From Spirosoma aureum (GTDB lineage Bacteria > Bacteroidota > Bacteroidia > Cytophagales > Spirosomataceae): a DNA stretch of 64,000 nt. The stretch covers positions 2,254,501 to 2,318,500 of the forward strand of contig NZ_CP050063.1 in the NCBI RefSeq assembly GCF_011604685.1, read 5' to 3'. The notes beneath the pieces are model-generated. The model was not told where the DNA came from. It searched no databases and was given only the letters and a program-made list of their open reading frames with translations. Below are positions 9,308-18,447 of this stretch, piece after piece. Position numbers and translations under genes: made by a program. Position 1 is the stretch's first letter; each line of letters opens with the position of its first letter.

Positions 9308-9412
9308 TTTTTTGGTTTTGTCATCCCGACGGCAGAAGGCATCCTGATGCAGCCGAAAGTATTCGTCTTACCCAAAGATTCATCCTGCGCCGGGACGACA
9401 AAAAATAAGTTA

Positions 9413-9522
9413 TAGAACATTCGCGGGGAGCCTGGAGCCGTGCCACGGTTACTGATAATGCGCAAACAAACCACCGTCCGCGGCTGCGGTGGCACGGCTC
9501 CAGGCTCCCCGCGAATGTTCTA
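9413..9522. repeat. Long palindromic repeat, copy 1
   Basis: Perfect 34-nt inverted arms at 9413-9446 and 9489-9522 (starting TAGAACATTCGCGGGGAGCC) flank an inner part with a second hairpin, CCACCG...CGGTGG. It sits seven bases beyond the ureC stop, between ureC and ureE. It shares a core with the element at 58389-58468: both begin TAGrAC-x-TT, carry GTGCCACGGTTACT, then GCAAA-y-AAACC. The arms differ between copies but each is self-complementary. No transposase is nearby. It looks like a REP- or MITE-like family and could act as an mRNA processing or attenuation structure here. Confidence 0.8.
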
Positions 9523-9528
9523 AGTTAC

Positions 9529-11250
9529 CTAAAACAAAAAATACCGCTGTGCCAAGGGCAAGACGGCAACGGGTTCACACGTAATGGGTTCGCCATCAAC
9601 TTTCACTTCATAGGTTTCGGGATTTACGTCGATCTGGGGCGTTGCATCGTTGTGGATCAGGTCTTTCTTTGAGATAGCCCGGCAATTCTTCACCGGTAAG
9701 ATCATCTTCTGCAACCCGTATTGTTGTACGATTCCTATTTCCAGCGAAACCTGCGACACGAACGTAGCACAGGTCTTGTAAAGAGCTTTGCCATAAGCTC
9801 CGAACATATGGCGGTAGATAACGGGTTGAGGGGTTGGAATCGATGCGTTGGGGTCGCCCATTTTGCTGGCGATGATCATGCCACCTTTGATTATCATTTC
9901 AGGTTTGGCGCCAAACATTGCCGGATTCCATAAAACAAGATCGGCTAGTTTCCCGGCTTCAATAGACCCAACATAGTCTGAAATACCGTGCGTAATGGCG
10001 GGGTTAATCGTGTATTTGGCTACATAGCGTTTCACCCGGAAATTATCATTTTTATTCCCTTCATCCTCCGGTAAAAAGCCCCGCTGCTTTTTCATCTTGT
10101 CGGCGGTTTGCCAGGTGCGTGTGATGACTTCGGCCACGCGCCCCATCGCCTGCGAGTCAGAACTCATCATGCTGAAAACACCCATGTCGTGCAGAATGTC
10201 CTCAGCTGCGATGGTTTCAGGACGAATACGCGAATCGGCAAACGCAACATCTTCGGGAACCGATTTGTCGAGATGGTGACAAACCATCAGCATGTCGAGG
10301 TGTTCGTCGATGGTGTTGATGGTGTAAGGGCGTGTCGGATTGGTTGAAGACGGCAGCACATACGGGTACATCGCTGCCTTGATAATATCGGGGGCATGAC
10401 CCCCACCGGCACCTTCGGTATGAAACGTATGGATTACCCGACCGTTGATGGCGCTGATGGTATCTTCCAGAAAACCACTCTCGTTCAGCGTGTCGGTATG
10501 GATGGCAATCTGAACGTCATATTTATCCGCAACTCTCAATGAAGCATCGATTACTGCGGGCGTCGAACCCCAGTCTTCGTGAATTTTCAGGCCCAGCGCA
10601 CCGGCTTCGATCTGTTCTTCGAGCGGGGCCGTTGTGGCACAATTGCCTTTGCCCATAAAGCCGAGGTTCATTGGGAACGCATCGGCTGCTTCGAGCATTT
10701 TCTGAATATTCCAGGCACCCGGTGTGACGGTTGTGGCGCTGGTGCCATCGGCAGGGCCGGTGCCACCGCCCATCATCGTTGTAATGCCGCTAAACAAAGC
10801 ATGGTCGATCTGTTGCGGACAAATAAAATGGATGTGTGAATCGATGCCGCCCGGTGTAGCAATCAGACCCGCCCCACCATGAACTTCGGTCGAAGCGCCA
10901 ATAACCATGTTCGGGTCTACACCGTCCATTGTATCGGGGTTTCCGGCTTTGCCGATGCCAACAATTTTGCCGTCTTTCAATCCAATATCGGCCTTCACAA
11001 TTCCCCAATAGTCAATGATCATAACGCTGGTAATAACCATGTCCAGAACGCCTTCAGCACGAGTGGCCGTGGCCGATTGAGCCATGCCATCGCGGATGGT
11101 TTTACCCCCGCCAAATTTGGCTTCGTCCCCGTAAACGGTATAATCTTTTTCGATTTCGATGATCAGATCGGTATCTGCCAGACGCACTTTATCGCCCACT
11201 GTCGGGCCATACAGGTTTGCATATTTTATTCGGCTGATGGATAGACTCAT
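9529..11250 (-). CDS. ureC: Urease alpha subunit
   Basis: Catalytic subunit that hydrolyses urea to ammonia and carbamate at a di-nickel centre. It has 573 residues, standard for bacterial UreC. Nickel ligands H139 and H141 lie in GGIDSHIHF, the carbamylated lysine is K222 in [12 protein letters not shown], further His ligands lie around AIHTDT and GAGGGHAPD, and the active-site flap C324-H325 is in MVCHHLDKS. The Asp ligand is within [12 protein letters not shown]. It overlaps ureB by four bases and ends with TAG just before the long palindrome. All catalytic residues appear intact. Confidence 0.98.
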   Translation of the reverse strand: MSLSISRIKYANLYGPTVGDKVRLADTDLIIEIEKDYTVYGDEAKFGGGKTIRDGMAQSATATRAEGVLDMVITSVMIIDYWGIVKADIGLKDGKIVGIGKAGNPDTMDGVDPNMVIGASTEVHGGAGLIATPGGIDSHIHFICPQQIDHALFSGITTMMGGGTGPADGTSATTVTPGAWNIQKMLEAADAFPMNLGFMGKGNCATTAPLEEQIEAGALGLKIHEDWGSTPAVIDASLRVADKYDVQIAIHTDTLNESGFLEDTISAINGRVIHTFHTEGAGGGHAPDIIKAAMYPYVLPSSTNPTRPYTINTIDEHLDMLMVCHHLDKSVPEDVAFADSRIRPETIAAEDILHDMGVFSMMSSDSQAMGRVAEVITRTWQTADKMKKQRGFLPEDEGNKNDNFRVKRYVAKYTINPAITHGISDYVGSIEAGKLADLVLWNPAMFGAKPEMIIKGGMIIASKMGDPNASIPTPQPVIYRHMFGAYGKALYKTCATFVSQVSLEIGIVQQYGLQKMILPVKNCRAISKKDLIHNDATPQIDVNPETYEVKVDGEPITCEPVAVLPLAQRYFLF

Positions 11251-11621
11251 GATGGCTTATGTTTAAAGTTCTGAGCCTCTATCTGTTTCATCGCCTGTTG
11301 TTTGCTAAGCTCATCAATCGTATCGCCATTGGTTAAGTTGCTGAATCCGTAGACTTTACGATTGCCGCCAAGGGCGACCAACTCAACATCTTTTTCTTCT
11401 CCCGGCTCGAAGCGAACCGCCGTTCCGGCCGGAATATTCAACCGCATCCCAAATGCCTTCTCACGGTCAAATTCCATCTGTTTATTGACTTCAAAAAAAT
11501 GATAATGCGAACCGACCTGTACGGGTCTGTCGCCAGTGTTAACAACGGTTAGGCTAGCAGTCGGCCGCCCCACATTACACTCAATCGGGTCACTGCCAAG
11601 AATGTATTCTCCGGGTATCAT
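11247..11621 (-). CDS. ureB: Urease beta subunit
   Basis: Small structural urease subunit of 124 residues. It opens with MIPGEYIL and contains the conserved [19 protein letters not shown] core and the [16 protein letters not shown] segment typical of UreB. The C-terminal tail (about 105-124, [17 protein letters not shown]) is charged and variable. It is a separate gene from ureA, unlike the fused UreAB of Helicobacter. It overlaps ureC by ATGA, and 95 bp separate it from ureA. Confidence 0.97.
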   Translation of the reverse strand: MIPGEYILGSDPIECNVGRPTASLTVVNTGDRPVQVGSHYHFFEVNKQMEFDREKAFGMRLNIPAGTAVRFEPGEEKDVELVALGGNRKVYGFSNLTNGDTIDELSKQQAMKQIEAQNFKHKPS

Positions 11622-11716
11622 GCTGGTTTACAGTTTATGGGGAGTCGGTTTTCCAAAAGCAGCATTTGGTAGCTGGTATTTATAGTATAGGCATCTGCTG
11701 ATAACGGTGAACAGAT

Positions 11717-12019
11717 CTAGCGAATGGGATCATGGACGGTAACCAATTTAGTTCCGTCGGGGAACGTCGCTTCGATTTGAATCTCATGAATCATTTCGGG
11801 AATGCCTTCCATTACATCCTCGCGGGTTAAAATCGAGGTGCCGTATTGCATGAGTTCGGCCACCGATTTGCCGTCGCGGGCGGCTTCCTGAAGCTGGCTA
11901 CTAATAAGTGCAATGGCTTCGGGATAGTTGAGTTTCAGGCCACGGGCTTTTCGCTTCCCGGCTAGTTCGCCCGCCAGAAACAGAAGTAATTTTTCACTTT
12001 CACGTGGTGTCAGGTGCAT
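11717..12019 (-). CDS. ureA: Urease gamma subunit
   Basis: Smallest urease subunit, 100 residues. It starts [20 protein letters not shown] and contains [14 protein letters not shown] and the [10 protein letters not shown] segment, all strong UreA signatures. The C-terminal end TVHDPIR is also typical. It is the promoter-proximal gene of the urease operon on the minus strand. The region upstream (12020-12634) is shared with the divergent SusC gene. I found no convincing promoter for ureA in it. Confidence 0.97.
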   Translation of the reverse strand: MHLTPRESEKLLLFLAGELAGKRKARGLKLNYPEAIALISSQLQEAARDGKSVAELMQYGTSILTREDVMEGIPEMIHEIQIEATFPDGTKLVTVHDPIR

Positions 12020-12634
12020 AGGTTACGAATTGGGATTCACTGATTTTAGAGCAATATAAGCCAAAAAGGGGTTCGATTTTCATCGGTAGGCACATCCTAC
12101 AAGGAACGGGATTTGTCTGTCCGACTCCTGATTATGACTTCGTATTGAATCAGGAGTAATCTGTTAATGAGGGCTGTGCATCGCTATCAGTATTGGGATT
12201 TTATGGAAACGTTAAGAGTGCCGTTGATTTGTTAACATACCCTTGAATGGGGATTTTGGGGTGGTGAAGCGCCTTCCAGTTAGTTTTGCGCTCCACAAGA
12301 ATCATTACCAGTGCAATTTCTACAATGTTCAATTCTTAGGGAAAGGCCTGTTGAGTGCATGAAATGCAATTGTCTTTCGCTGAAACCTTCCACAAGTCAG
12401 ACGGCCTTCTACAGAATAGCCCATCAGCCAGTCAGGTGAAATTTACTCAACCGGTCTTATGATGACCCGGCTGTAGAGAATCCACTTCTGTAGCACATTC
12501 TTGACGATCAGGCTACTTAGTTGACATCTCTTTGTATTTTTCTGGGATTTTTTAATTTTTTTTTAATACTTACTTCATCAATTGAAATTTATTGAGAAAT
12601 CAAATTTTGCTACCTCTAATTAACGTCTACAATC
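12020..12634. other. Divergent intergenic region ureA / susC
   Basis: 615 bp with no convincing open frame on either strand. The part close to susC (12530-12634) is very AT-rich with T runs. A sequence matching the Bacteroidota promoter pattern on the plus strand is at 12256-12288. Small inverted elements such as CTACAG/CTGTAG and CCGG/CCGG occur between about 12410 and 12520. This region probably holds control elements for both urease and the SusCD pair. Confidence 0.5.
12256..12288 (+). promoter_or_regulatory. Candidate promoter for susC
   Basis: TTG at 12256-12258 and TAGTTTTG at 12281-12288, separated by 22 bases, match the Bacteroidota TTG-N(17-23)-TAnnTTTG pattern. If used, transcription would begin near 12293, giving a leader of about 340 nt before the SusC start. 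The match is to a short degenerate motif and may be chance. Confidence 0.3.
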
Positions 12635-15600
12635 ATGAAGATTTTTTACATTTCACCTCCATTTATAAAAAAATGGAGCGTATTGTGCTGGTTTTTCCTG
12701 GCGATCAGTGTATTGACCGTTCAGGGGAAAAACCCTGATTTTCGTACTAGCAAAGCCCAGGCGGAGTTGACTGTCAGCGGGCGCGTTACCGATGCAGCAA
12801 CGAACGAAGCACTGGCTGGCTGTACTGTTGTATTGAAAGGATCACAGCGGGGCACGACCACCGATGCCAAAGGCGAATATCGGATTGTAGTCCCTAGTAG
12901 TGATGCAGTACTGGTGTTTGGCTTTATTGGGTTTGTCTCGCAGGAGATACAGGTTGGCAACAGCACAATACTCAATGTATCCCTGGCTGCTGCTGCGTCT
13001 GAACTGACACAAGTGGTCGTTATTGGCTACGGTACTACGACAAAGAAAGACGCCACGGGTGCCATGACAAGTCTGAAAAGTACAGACTTCAACCGGGGTA
13101 TAATCAATTCACCCGAACAACTTTTGCAGGGTAAAGTGGCCGGCGTAAACGTCACCTCCGCCAGTGGTGAACCTGGTGCTTCTCAGAGTATTACGATTCG
13201 GGGGCCGGGTGGCGTTCGCACAGGTAGTACGCCTTTGTTTGTCCTGGATGGTATTCCCCTGGACAACTCCAGTACAGGTGGAGTTACGAACCCGCTCAAC
13301 TTCCTGAATCCGCAGGATATCGAAGCGATTGATGTTCTGAAAGATGCGTCGGCTACGGCTATCTACGGCGCTCGCGGGGCCAATGGCGTAGTGCTGATTA
13401 CGACCAAAAAAGGGAAAGCGGGCACGTCTAATCTCACTCTTTCGGCAAACGTCGGTATCTCAAATGTAGCCCGGCCCATTCCTGTCTTCAATGCCGACGA
13501 ATACCGACGGCAGGTAGTTGCTGTCGGGGGTATTGTCGATGATAAGAAGGCTTCGACCGACTGGCAGCGCGAAATCAGCCGGACCGCCATTACGCAGGAT
13601 TACAATCTTGGTTTTAGTGGTGGCGCCGAAAAGCTAACCTACTACGGTTCACTGGGTGTTCAGAATCAGGAGGGTGTACTAAAAAATAGCCGGTTGAAAC
13701 GCTATACCGGCCGATTTAATGCGTCGCAGAAATTTCTCGATGATCGACTGACGCTCGATGTAAACCTAACTGCTTCGCAAACCGTCAACGAGCGCCCACC
13801 AATCGAGGGTATTCTTGGCGCGGCTCTGTCTGCCAACCCAACCTACCCGGCCTACGACTCAACGGGTGGTCCGGCACGGTATCAGGCGTTTACAAATCCG
13901 GTACTGTCGCTGGCTTTGCAGAAAGATATAACGACTATTAATCGGGTAGTAGCTACGATATCGCCTTCGTTCAAGATTAATAAAGACCTCGTTTATAAGT
14001 TGAATCTGGGTATCGATAATGCAACGTCGACCCGTGATTTGCAGTCGCTGGCCAGTGCTGTGCCCCAACAGGATGGTCGGCTTGAAAGCATCTACAAGAC
14101 CAACCGAAACGTATTGATTGAGAACTACTTCACCTATTCGCGGGGGTGGGCTAATCACAATCTGACAGCTTTGGTGGGGCATTCGTATCAGAAATTTTAT
14201 ATTCAGGAGCGGAGCTGGAGTATCAATAAATTTCCGATTTCGCCCATTGAACCAATCAACAATCCAAGTCTTGGGCAGGATCTCACACTGGCTAACAACC
14301 GGCCGGGTGGATCGTCGATCGAAAACGAGCTTCAGTCGTTCTTTGGTCGTCTGAATTATCAGTTTCGGGATCGCTATCTGTTCACCGCTACCGTACGGGC
14401 CGATGGGTCGAGCAAGTTTGGGGCCAACAACAAATACGGTGTTTTTCCGTCATTCTCGGCGGGATGGCGGTTGTCTGAAGAGCCTTTCCTGCAATCAGGA
14501 CCGTTCTCTGATCTGAAACTTCGGGCGGGTTGGGGTCAGACAGGTAACCAGGAGATTCCGTCAAAAATCACCCAGGCCCTGTTTACGTCGCAGGTTGGTG
14601 CAACGACCAGCTATCCGCTGGACAACTCAACGAACTACCCTGCCGGAACGACATACACGCGACTTGCCAATCCCGACATTCAGTGGGAGGTGTCAACGCA
14701 AACCGATGTTGGACTGGATTTTGGCCTGTTTAAAGGCGCCTTGACGGGTACAATCGACTACTTTCGGAAGGTATCGGGCAAGATTCTGCTCGAAGTAATT
14801 CCCGCTGACCCCATTCAGCCGGCGGCTACCTACTGGACCAATGTGCCCGATATGAGCATCACGAACCAGGGAGTAGAAGTAGGTCTGAACTACCGTTACG
14901 CAAGCCAGCGTGGGTTCCGGTTCGACCTTGGGGGCAACATTACGTTCATTAAAAACGTGGTAAATAACTCGCCCTACTCGGTAATTACGTCGGGATCGGC
15001 CACGGGAGCAGGCCTAACATCGGCTACGGTTAACGGTTATGTGAACGGCCAGCCCATTGGGACCTTCTTCCTGCGTGAGTACATTGGCATTGACGACAAA
15101 GGAGTCAGCAAGTACAGCGATATCGATGGTGATGGCATTGGCGGGACTGATAAAGACCGGATTGCCGCTGGTAGCGCACTGCCGACCCAGCAGTTCAACC
15201 TGAACGCCAGGGTTGGCTACAAGGGCTTTGATCTGACAGCCAACTTCAATGGTGTGTCGGGCAATAAGTTGTACGACAACACGGCCAACGCTTTCTTCTA
15301 CAAAGCGCGTCTGGTAAAAGGATTAAATGGCCCTGCCGAAGCAGTTGGTGAGCCCAATGAGTCAATCAACAACTCGGCCCCGGTGTCGACCCGCTTCCTG
15401 AAAGATGGTGCATTCTTCCGACTGAACAACCTGACGTTGAGCTACAGTCTCGATCCGAAACTTATCGGGATGAAGCGCTGGATTTCTAACGTCCGGCTGT
15501 CGGCAACGGGACAGAACCTGTTCGTGATTACCAAGTACAACGGTTATGATCCAGAGGTAAACACCGATCGAACAGTCAATGGCATTTCGTCGTACGGTAT

Positions 15601-15661
15601 TGATTACCTCAGCTACCCAAAAGCCCGTTCGTTTGTATTTGGCCTGAATCTGACATTTTAA
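12635..15661 (+). CDS. SusC/RagA-type TonB-dependent outer-membrane transporter
   Basis: Outer-membrane importer that works with a SusD lipoprotein and is energised by TonB. The 1008 residues begin with an uncleaved-looking lysine segment and a hydrophobic signal (about 12-31). A carboxypeptidase-regulatory-like domain follows at about 46-118 (GRVTDAATNEALAG...). The VVVIGYGT TonB-box-like motif is near 127, the plug domain runs to about 260 with the signature ATAIYGARGANGVVLITTKKGK, and a 22-strand barrel ends in LNLTF. It is followed 81 bp later by SusD. Position between urease and xanthine dehydrogenase suggests a purine-, ureide- or nucleoside-related ligand. That is inference; the sequence alone does not show the ligand. 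Confidence 0.95.
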   Translation: MKIFYISPPFIKKWSVLCWFFLAISVLTVQGKNPDFRTSKAQAELTVSGRVTDAATNEALAGCTVVLKGSQRGTTTDAKGEYRIVVPSSDAVLVFGFIGFVSQEIQVGNSTILNVSLAAAASELTQVVVIGYGTTTKKDATGAMTSLKSTDFNRGIINSPEQLLQGKVAGVNVTSASGEPGASQSITIRGPGGVRTGSTPLFVLDGIPLDNSSTGGVTNPLNFLNPQDIEAIDVLKDASATAIYGARGANGVVLITTKKGKAGTSNLTLSANVGISNVARPIPVFNADEYRRQVVAVGGIVDDKKASTDWQREISRTAITQDYNLGFSGGAEKLTYYGSLGVQNQEGVLKNSRLKRYTGRFNASQKFLDDRLTLDVNLTASQTVNERPPIEGILGAALSANPTYPAYDSTGGPARYQAFTNPVLSLALQKDITTINRVVATISPSFKINKDLVYKLNLGIDNATSTRDLQSLASAVPQQDGRLESIYKTNRNVLIENYFTYSRGWANHNLTALVGHSYQKFYIQERSWSINKFPISPIEPINNPSLGQDLTLANNRPGGSSIENELQSFFGRLNYQFRDRYLFTATVRADGSSKFGANNKYGVFPSFSAGWRLSEEPFLQSGPFSDLKLRAGWGQTGNQEIPSKITQALFTSQVGATTSYPLDNSTNYPAGTTYTRLANPDIQWEVSTQTDVGLDFGLFKGALTGTIDYFRKVSGKILLEVIPADPIQPAATYWTNVPDMSITNQGVEVGLNYRYASQRGFRFDLGGNITFIKNVVNNSPYSVITSGSATGAGLTSATVNGYVNGQPIGTFFLREYIGIDDKGVSKYSDIDGDGIGGTDKDRIAAGSALPTQQFNLNARVGYKGFDLTANFNGVSGNKLYDNTANAFFYKARLVKGLNGPAEAVGEPNESINNSAPVSTRFLKDGAFFRLNNLTLSYSLDPKLIGMKRWISNVRLSATGQNLFVITKYNGYDPEVNTDRTVNGISSYGIDYLSYPKARSFVFGLNLTF

Positions 15662-15742
15662 TCAGACCGATAAGTTTATCACTGCTGTAATGTAAGGACT
15701 ACATGTCCCGGTTTAAAAACTTTACTGGTCTAACCAAAAATC

Positions 15743-17413
15743 ATGAAAAAGTCTTTCATAATCACCTTGATACTAACCAGTCTGATCAGCCTGAACAGCT
15801 GTACAGACCTGACCGAGAATGTGCTTGATGAAGCCTCGGCAACCGGCTTAACGGACAAACAGGCTGCCGATGGGAACATCGCCCCGGTGTATGCCCGCCT
15901 GCCGGATTTATTTACGCACACAAACTACTTTGCCATTCAGGAGATTTCGACCGATGAAGCGATTCTGCCTTATCGGGGTGGAACCGACTGGGGCGACAAC
16001 GGTATTTATATCGCCCTGCATCAACATACGCATACCAGCACAGACCCGAACATCCGGAATACGTGGCTGGTCCTGGCGCAGGGTATTTCGCGAGCAGTGA
16101 CGGCACTGAACACCCTGCCTACCATCAAGGATTCGAACGCTAAAATCTATATTGCCGAAGCACGGGGTATGCGTGCCTACTACAATATGCTGATGCTCGA
16201 CCTGTTCGGGCTGGTATTTGTAAAGGAGGATGCAGAAGCAGTCTCGCAAATTCTTCGCGGTGAACAGGCACTGGAGTACGTAAAAAATGAGCTTCTGGCG
16301 GTTGAACCCGACCTGCTGACGACGGTTGGCCCCGGTCGGTTGACTAAAGGGGCGGTATGGGGGCTGCTGGCCCGGTTGTACCTGAACGCGGCTGTCTATC
16401 GCGACCGGTTTGCTACCCAGTTTACGTTCAAACCTGAAGACATGGACAAGGTGGTAGAATACAGCGATAAGATCATCAGTTCTAATCAGTACCAGTTGTC
16501 CAAGGATTATTTCTCAATTTTCAACGACAACAACCACGATAATAAAGAACTGATTTTTGCCGTTGACCAGCGTGCCGAGCTGAATGGCCACAATCGTCTG
16601 GCCTATTTCTCGATATCAGGCGACCAGTTTCCGCTGCCTGCCTTCCCGGCTGCCAACGGCACCGATGGACCAGCCATTACGCCGGATTTCTACCGTACCT
16701 GGGTGAATGCCTACGCCCCCAACGACCCGGCTGGAGTTGATCCGCGCTTTTATAAAAAGAACATGACCATTCCTGCCGACTCCTGCATGGCAGCCAGCGA
16801 CATTGTTATGGATCGGGGCATTCTGCGGGGCCAGCAATATGGGTTGCTGCGGGTAAACGGTGCGTTTGTCCGGTGTGGTAACAATTATCGGGTCGGTAAA
16901 CTCTTCTACGTGACCCGCAACCGACCTACCTTGCCGGTAAGTTTCCCCGAGCAGGTCGATTTTTCTGTAGCGGGTAGTAATTACAACACGGGCTACCGGG
17001 TATTGAAGTATGAGTTTGGCAAAAAATCGCAATCGGGCCGGAACCTGGGTGATGCCGACATTGCCATCGTCCGTCTGGCCGACGTGTATCTGATGCGGGC
17101 CGAGGCTAAGCTTCGGAAAGGCAACGATGCCGCCAGTGCCCTGGCCGATGTGAATACAGTTCGGGCTTCACGTACATCCGGTGCACCGGCCCTGACCAGT
17201 ATGAATCTCGACCTGCTGCTACGCGAACGTGGTTTTGAGTTGTACTGGGAAATGGTCCGTCGGAGCGACCTTGTTCGGTTTGGTAAGTACGAAGGTACCT
17301 GGACCGAGAAGACCAATGCCGATAAACTGAAACGGGTTTTCCCGATTCCGCAGACGGCCATCGACGGAGCGTCTAACCTGCCCGGCTATCTAAAGCAAAA
17401 CGAAGGCTATTAA
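15743..17413 (+). CDS. SusD/RagB-type outer-membrane lipoprotein
   Basis: Substrate-capturing lid of the SusC transporter. The 556-residue protein has a type II signal peptide (MKKSFIITLILTSLISLNSC) with lipidated Cys20. The N-terminal SusD-like domain (about 30-220) contains TPR-like helices, including EARGMRAYYNMLMLDLFG. The C-terminal RagB domain contains VRLADVYLMRAEA and the LLLRERGFELYWEMVRRSDLVRFG box that ends most SusD proteins. It pairs with SusC directly upstream and is followed by a bidirectional terminator at 17439-17469. It is about average in length for SusD-like proteins; no glycan-binding specificity can be read from it. Confidence 0.95.
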   Translation: MKKSFIITLILTSLISLNSCTDLTENVLDEASATGLTDKQAADGNIAPVYARLPDLFTHTNYFAIQEISTDEAILPYRGGTDWGDNGIYIALHQHTHTSTDPNIRNTWLVLAQGISRAVTALNTLPTIKDSNAKIYIAEARGMRAYYNMLMLDLFGLVFVKEDAEAVSQILRGEQALEYVKNELLAVEPDLLTTVGPGRLTKGAVWGLLARLYLNAAVYRDRFATQFTFKPEDMDKVVEYSDKIISSNQYQLSKDYFSIFNDNNHDNKELIFAVDQRAELNGHNRLAYFSISGDQFPLPAFPAANGTDGPAITPDFYRTWVNAYAPNDPAGVDPRFYKKNMTIPADSCMAASDIVMDRGILRGQQYGLLRVNGAFVRCGNNYRVGKLFYVTRNRPTLPVSFPEQVDFSVAGSNYNTGYRVLKYEFGKKSQSGRNLGDADIAIVRLADVYLMRAEAKLRKGNDAASALADVNTVRASRTSGAPALTSMNLDLLLRERGFELYWEMVRRSDLVRFGKYEGTWTEKTNADKLKRVFPIPQTAIDGASNLPGYLKQNEGY

Positions 17414-17438
17414 TCAGTGACGTGACCCCTATTTCAGC

Positions 17439-17469
17439 ACCCCTAAGCGACTAATGACCGCTTAGGGGT
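17439..17469. terminator. Bidirectional terminator between susD and xdhC
   Basis: Inverted arms ACCCCTAAGCG (17439-17449) and CGCTTAGGGGT (17459-17469) with a nine-base loop, followed by T-rich sequence on the plus strand. It lies between two convergent genes. Confidence 0.8.
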
Positions 17470-17472
17470 TTG

Positions 17473-18447
17473 CTATTTTGTATTCTTTACCCGAATGATC
17501 TCTGCGGCAATGCTAACCGCAATTTCTTCGGGTGTCTGGCTGTTAATGGACAGTCCAATCGGGGCATAGATACGCTTTAGCTTTTCTTCGCTGATTCCTT
17601 CCGCGCGATAGTCGGAAAATAGTTTTTTAATTTTGGCCTTACTCCCCAGTACACCCAAATACGTCAACTCTTTGTCCAGCAGTGCCCTGATTGCCAGATC
17701 GTCGGTACGATAGCCGAATGTCATCACCACTACATAGTGGTGCGTGCCGGAAGAAATATGACCGGCCAGTTCGTCATAGCTATTGACCACTGTTTTCTCA
17801 TGGGCTATATCGTTTAGCATCATCGTGTGCAGGTCTGAACGATCATCGAACACATGAATGTGAAAATCCATCAGGCTCATCATTCTGGATAAGGCCAATG
17901 CACAATGGCCGCCACCGATTATGAAAAGCTGGTTTTTATTGCCGATGCGCTCCTGGTAGAGCCATTCCTGCTCCGACTGCATCGTGAACTGGTAATCAAC
18001 CTCAGGGAGCTTACTGGCTGAAAACTGAATACCGGTGGGCGATAACGTAAGCAAGCCGTTCTGGTGCTGTTGCAGGCATTCTATAATACCTTGAATAGCG
18101 GGCGTGTCGTTCGGCTGAATCCGGTAAATCAGAATCGTTTGGCCGCCGGAGCAGATCATGCCGCTCTGGTTGCTGACCGCACTTTTATCGTGGTACTGTG
18201 TCCGGATTGAAAGCGCTGGTTCAGTCGGGTGATTCGTTAGTTTTTCTTTCACCAGTTCCACGAACTTGTGCTCCATGATGCCACCACCAATGGAGCCTTC
18301 CATGTCGCCTGTCGCATTGACAGCCATCAGAAAGCCCTTCCTGCCTGGACTGCTGCCGTGACTTTCCAGTACGTACAATAGCATGACTGGCAGCTTCTGC
18401 TGAATGCTTTTATGGATTAATTTCCAGACTATTAGCTGTTTGGTCAT
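17473..18447 (-). CDS. xdhC: Xanthine dehydrogenase maturation factor XdhC
   Basis: Binds molybdenum cofactor and promotes its sulfuration and insertion into xanthine dehydrogenase. I start at the ATG at 18447 (MTKQLIVWKL, 324 residues); the frame runs ten codons further upstream inside xdhB without homology. The N-terminal XdhC/CoxI domain has ESHGSSPGRKGFLM and the G-S-I-G-G-G-I-M-E segment, and CSGGQT is the conserved Cys motif. A C-terminal Rossmann domain begins IIGGGHCALALSRM. Its start lies 38 bases inside xdhB, consistent with co-translation. It is the last gene of the xdh array. Confidence 0.92.
   Translation of the reverse strand: MTKQLIVWKLIHKSIQQKLPVMLLYVLESHGSSPGRKGFLMAVNATGDMEGSIGGGIMEHKFVELVKEKLTNHPTEPALSIRTQYHDKSAVSNQSGMICSGGQTILIYRIQPNDTPAIQGIIECLQQHQNGLLTLSPTGIQFSASKLPEVDYQFTMQSEQEWLYQERIGNKNQLFIIGGGHCALALSRMMSLMDFHIHVFDDRSDLHTMMLNDIAHEKTVVNSYDELAGHISSGTHHYVVVMTFGYRTDDLAIRALLDKELTYLGVLGSKAKIKKLFSDYRAEGISEEKLKRIYAPIGLSINSQTPEEIAVSIAAEIIRVKNTK

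Noticed and set aside
9166..9495. 109-codon frame across the ureE 5' region and the palindrome
   Set aside because: Mostly overlaps ureE in another frame and the repeat; no homology visible.
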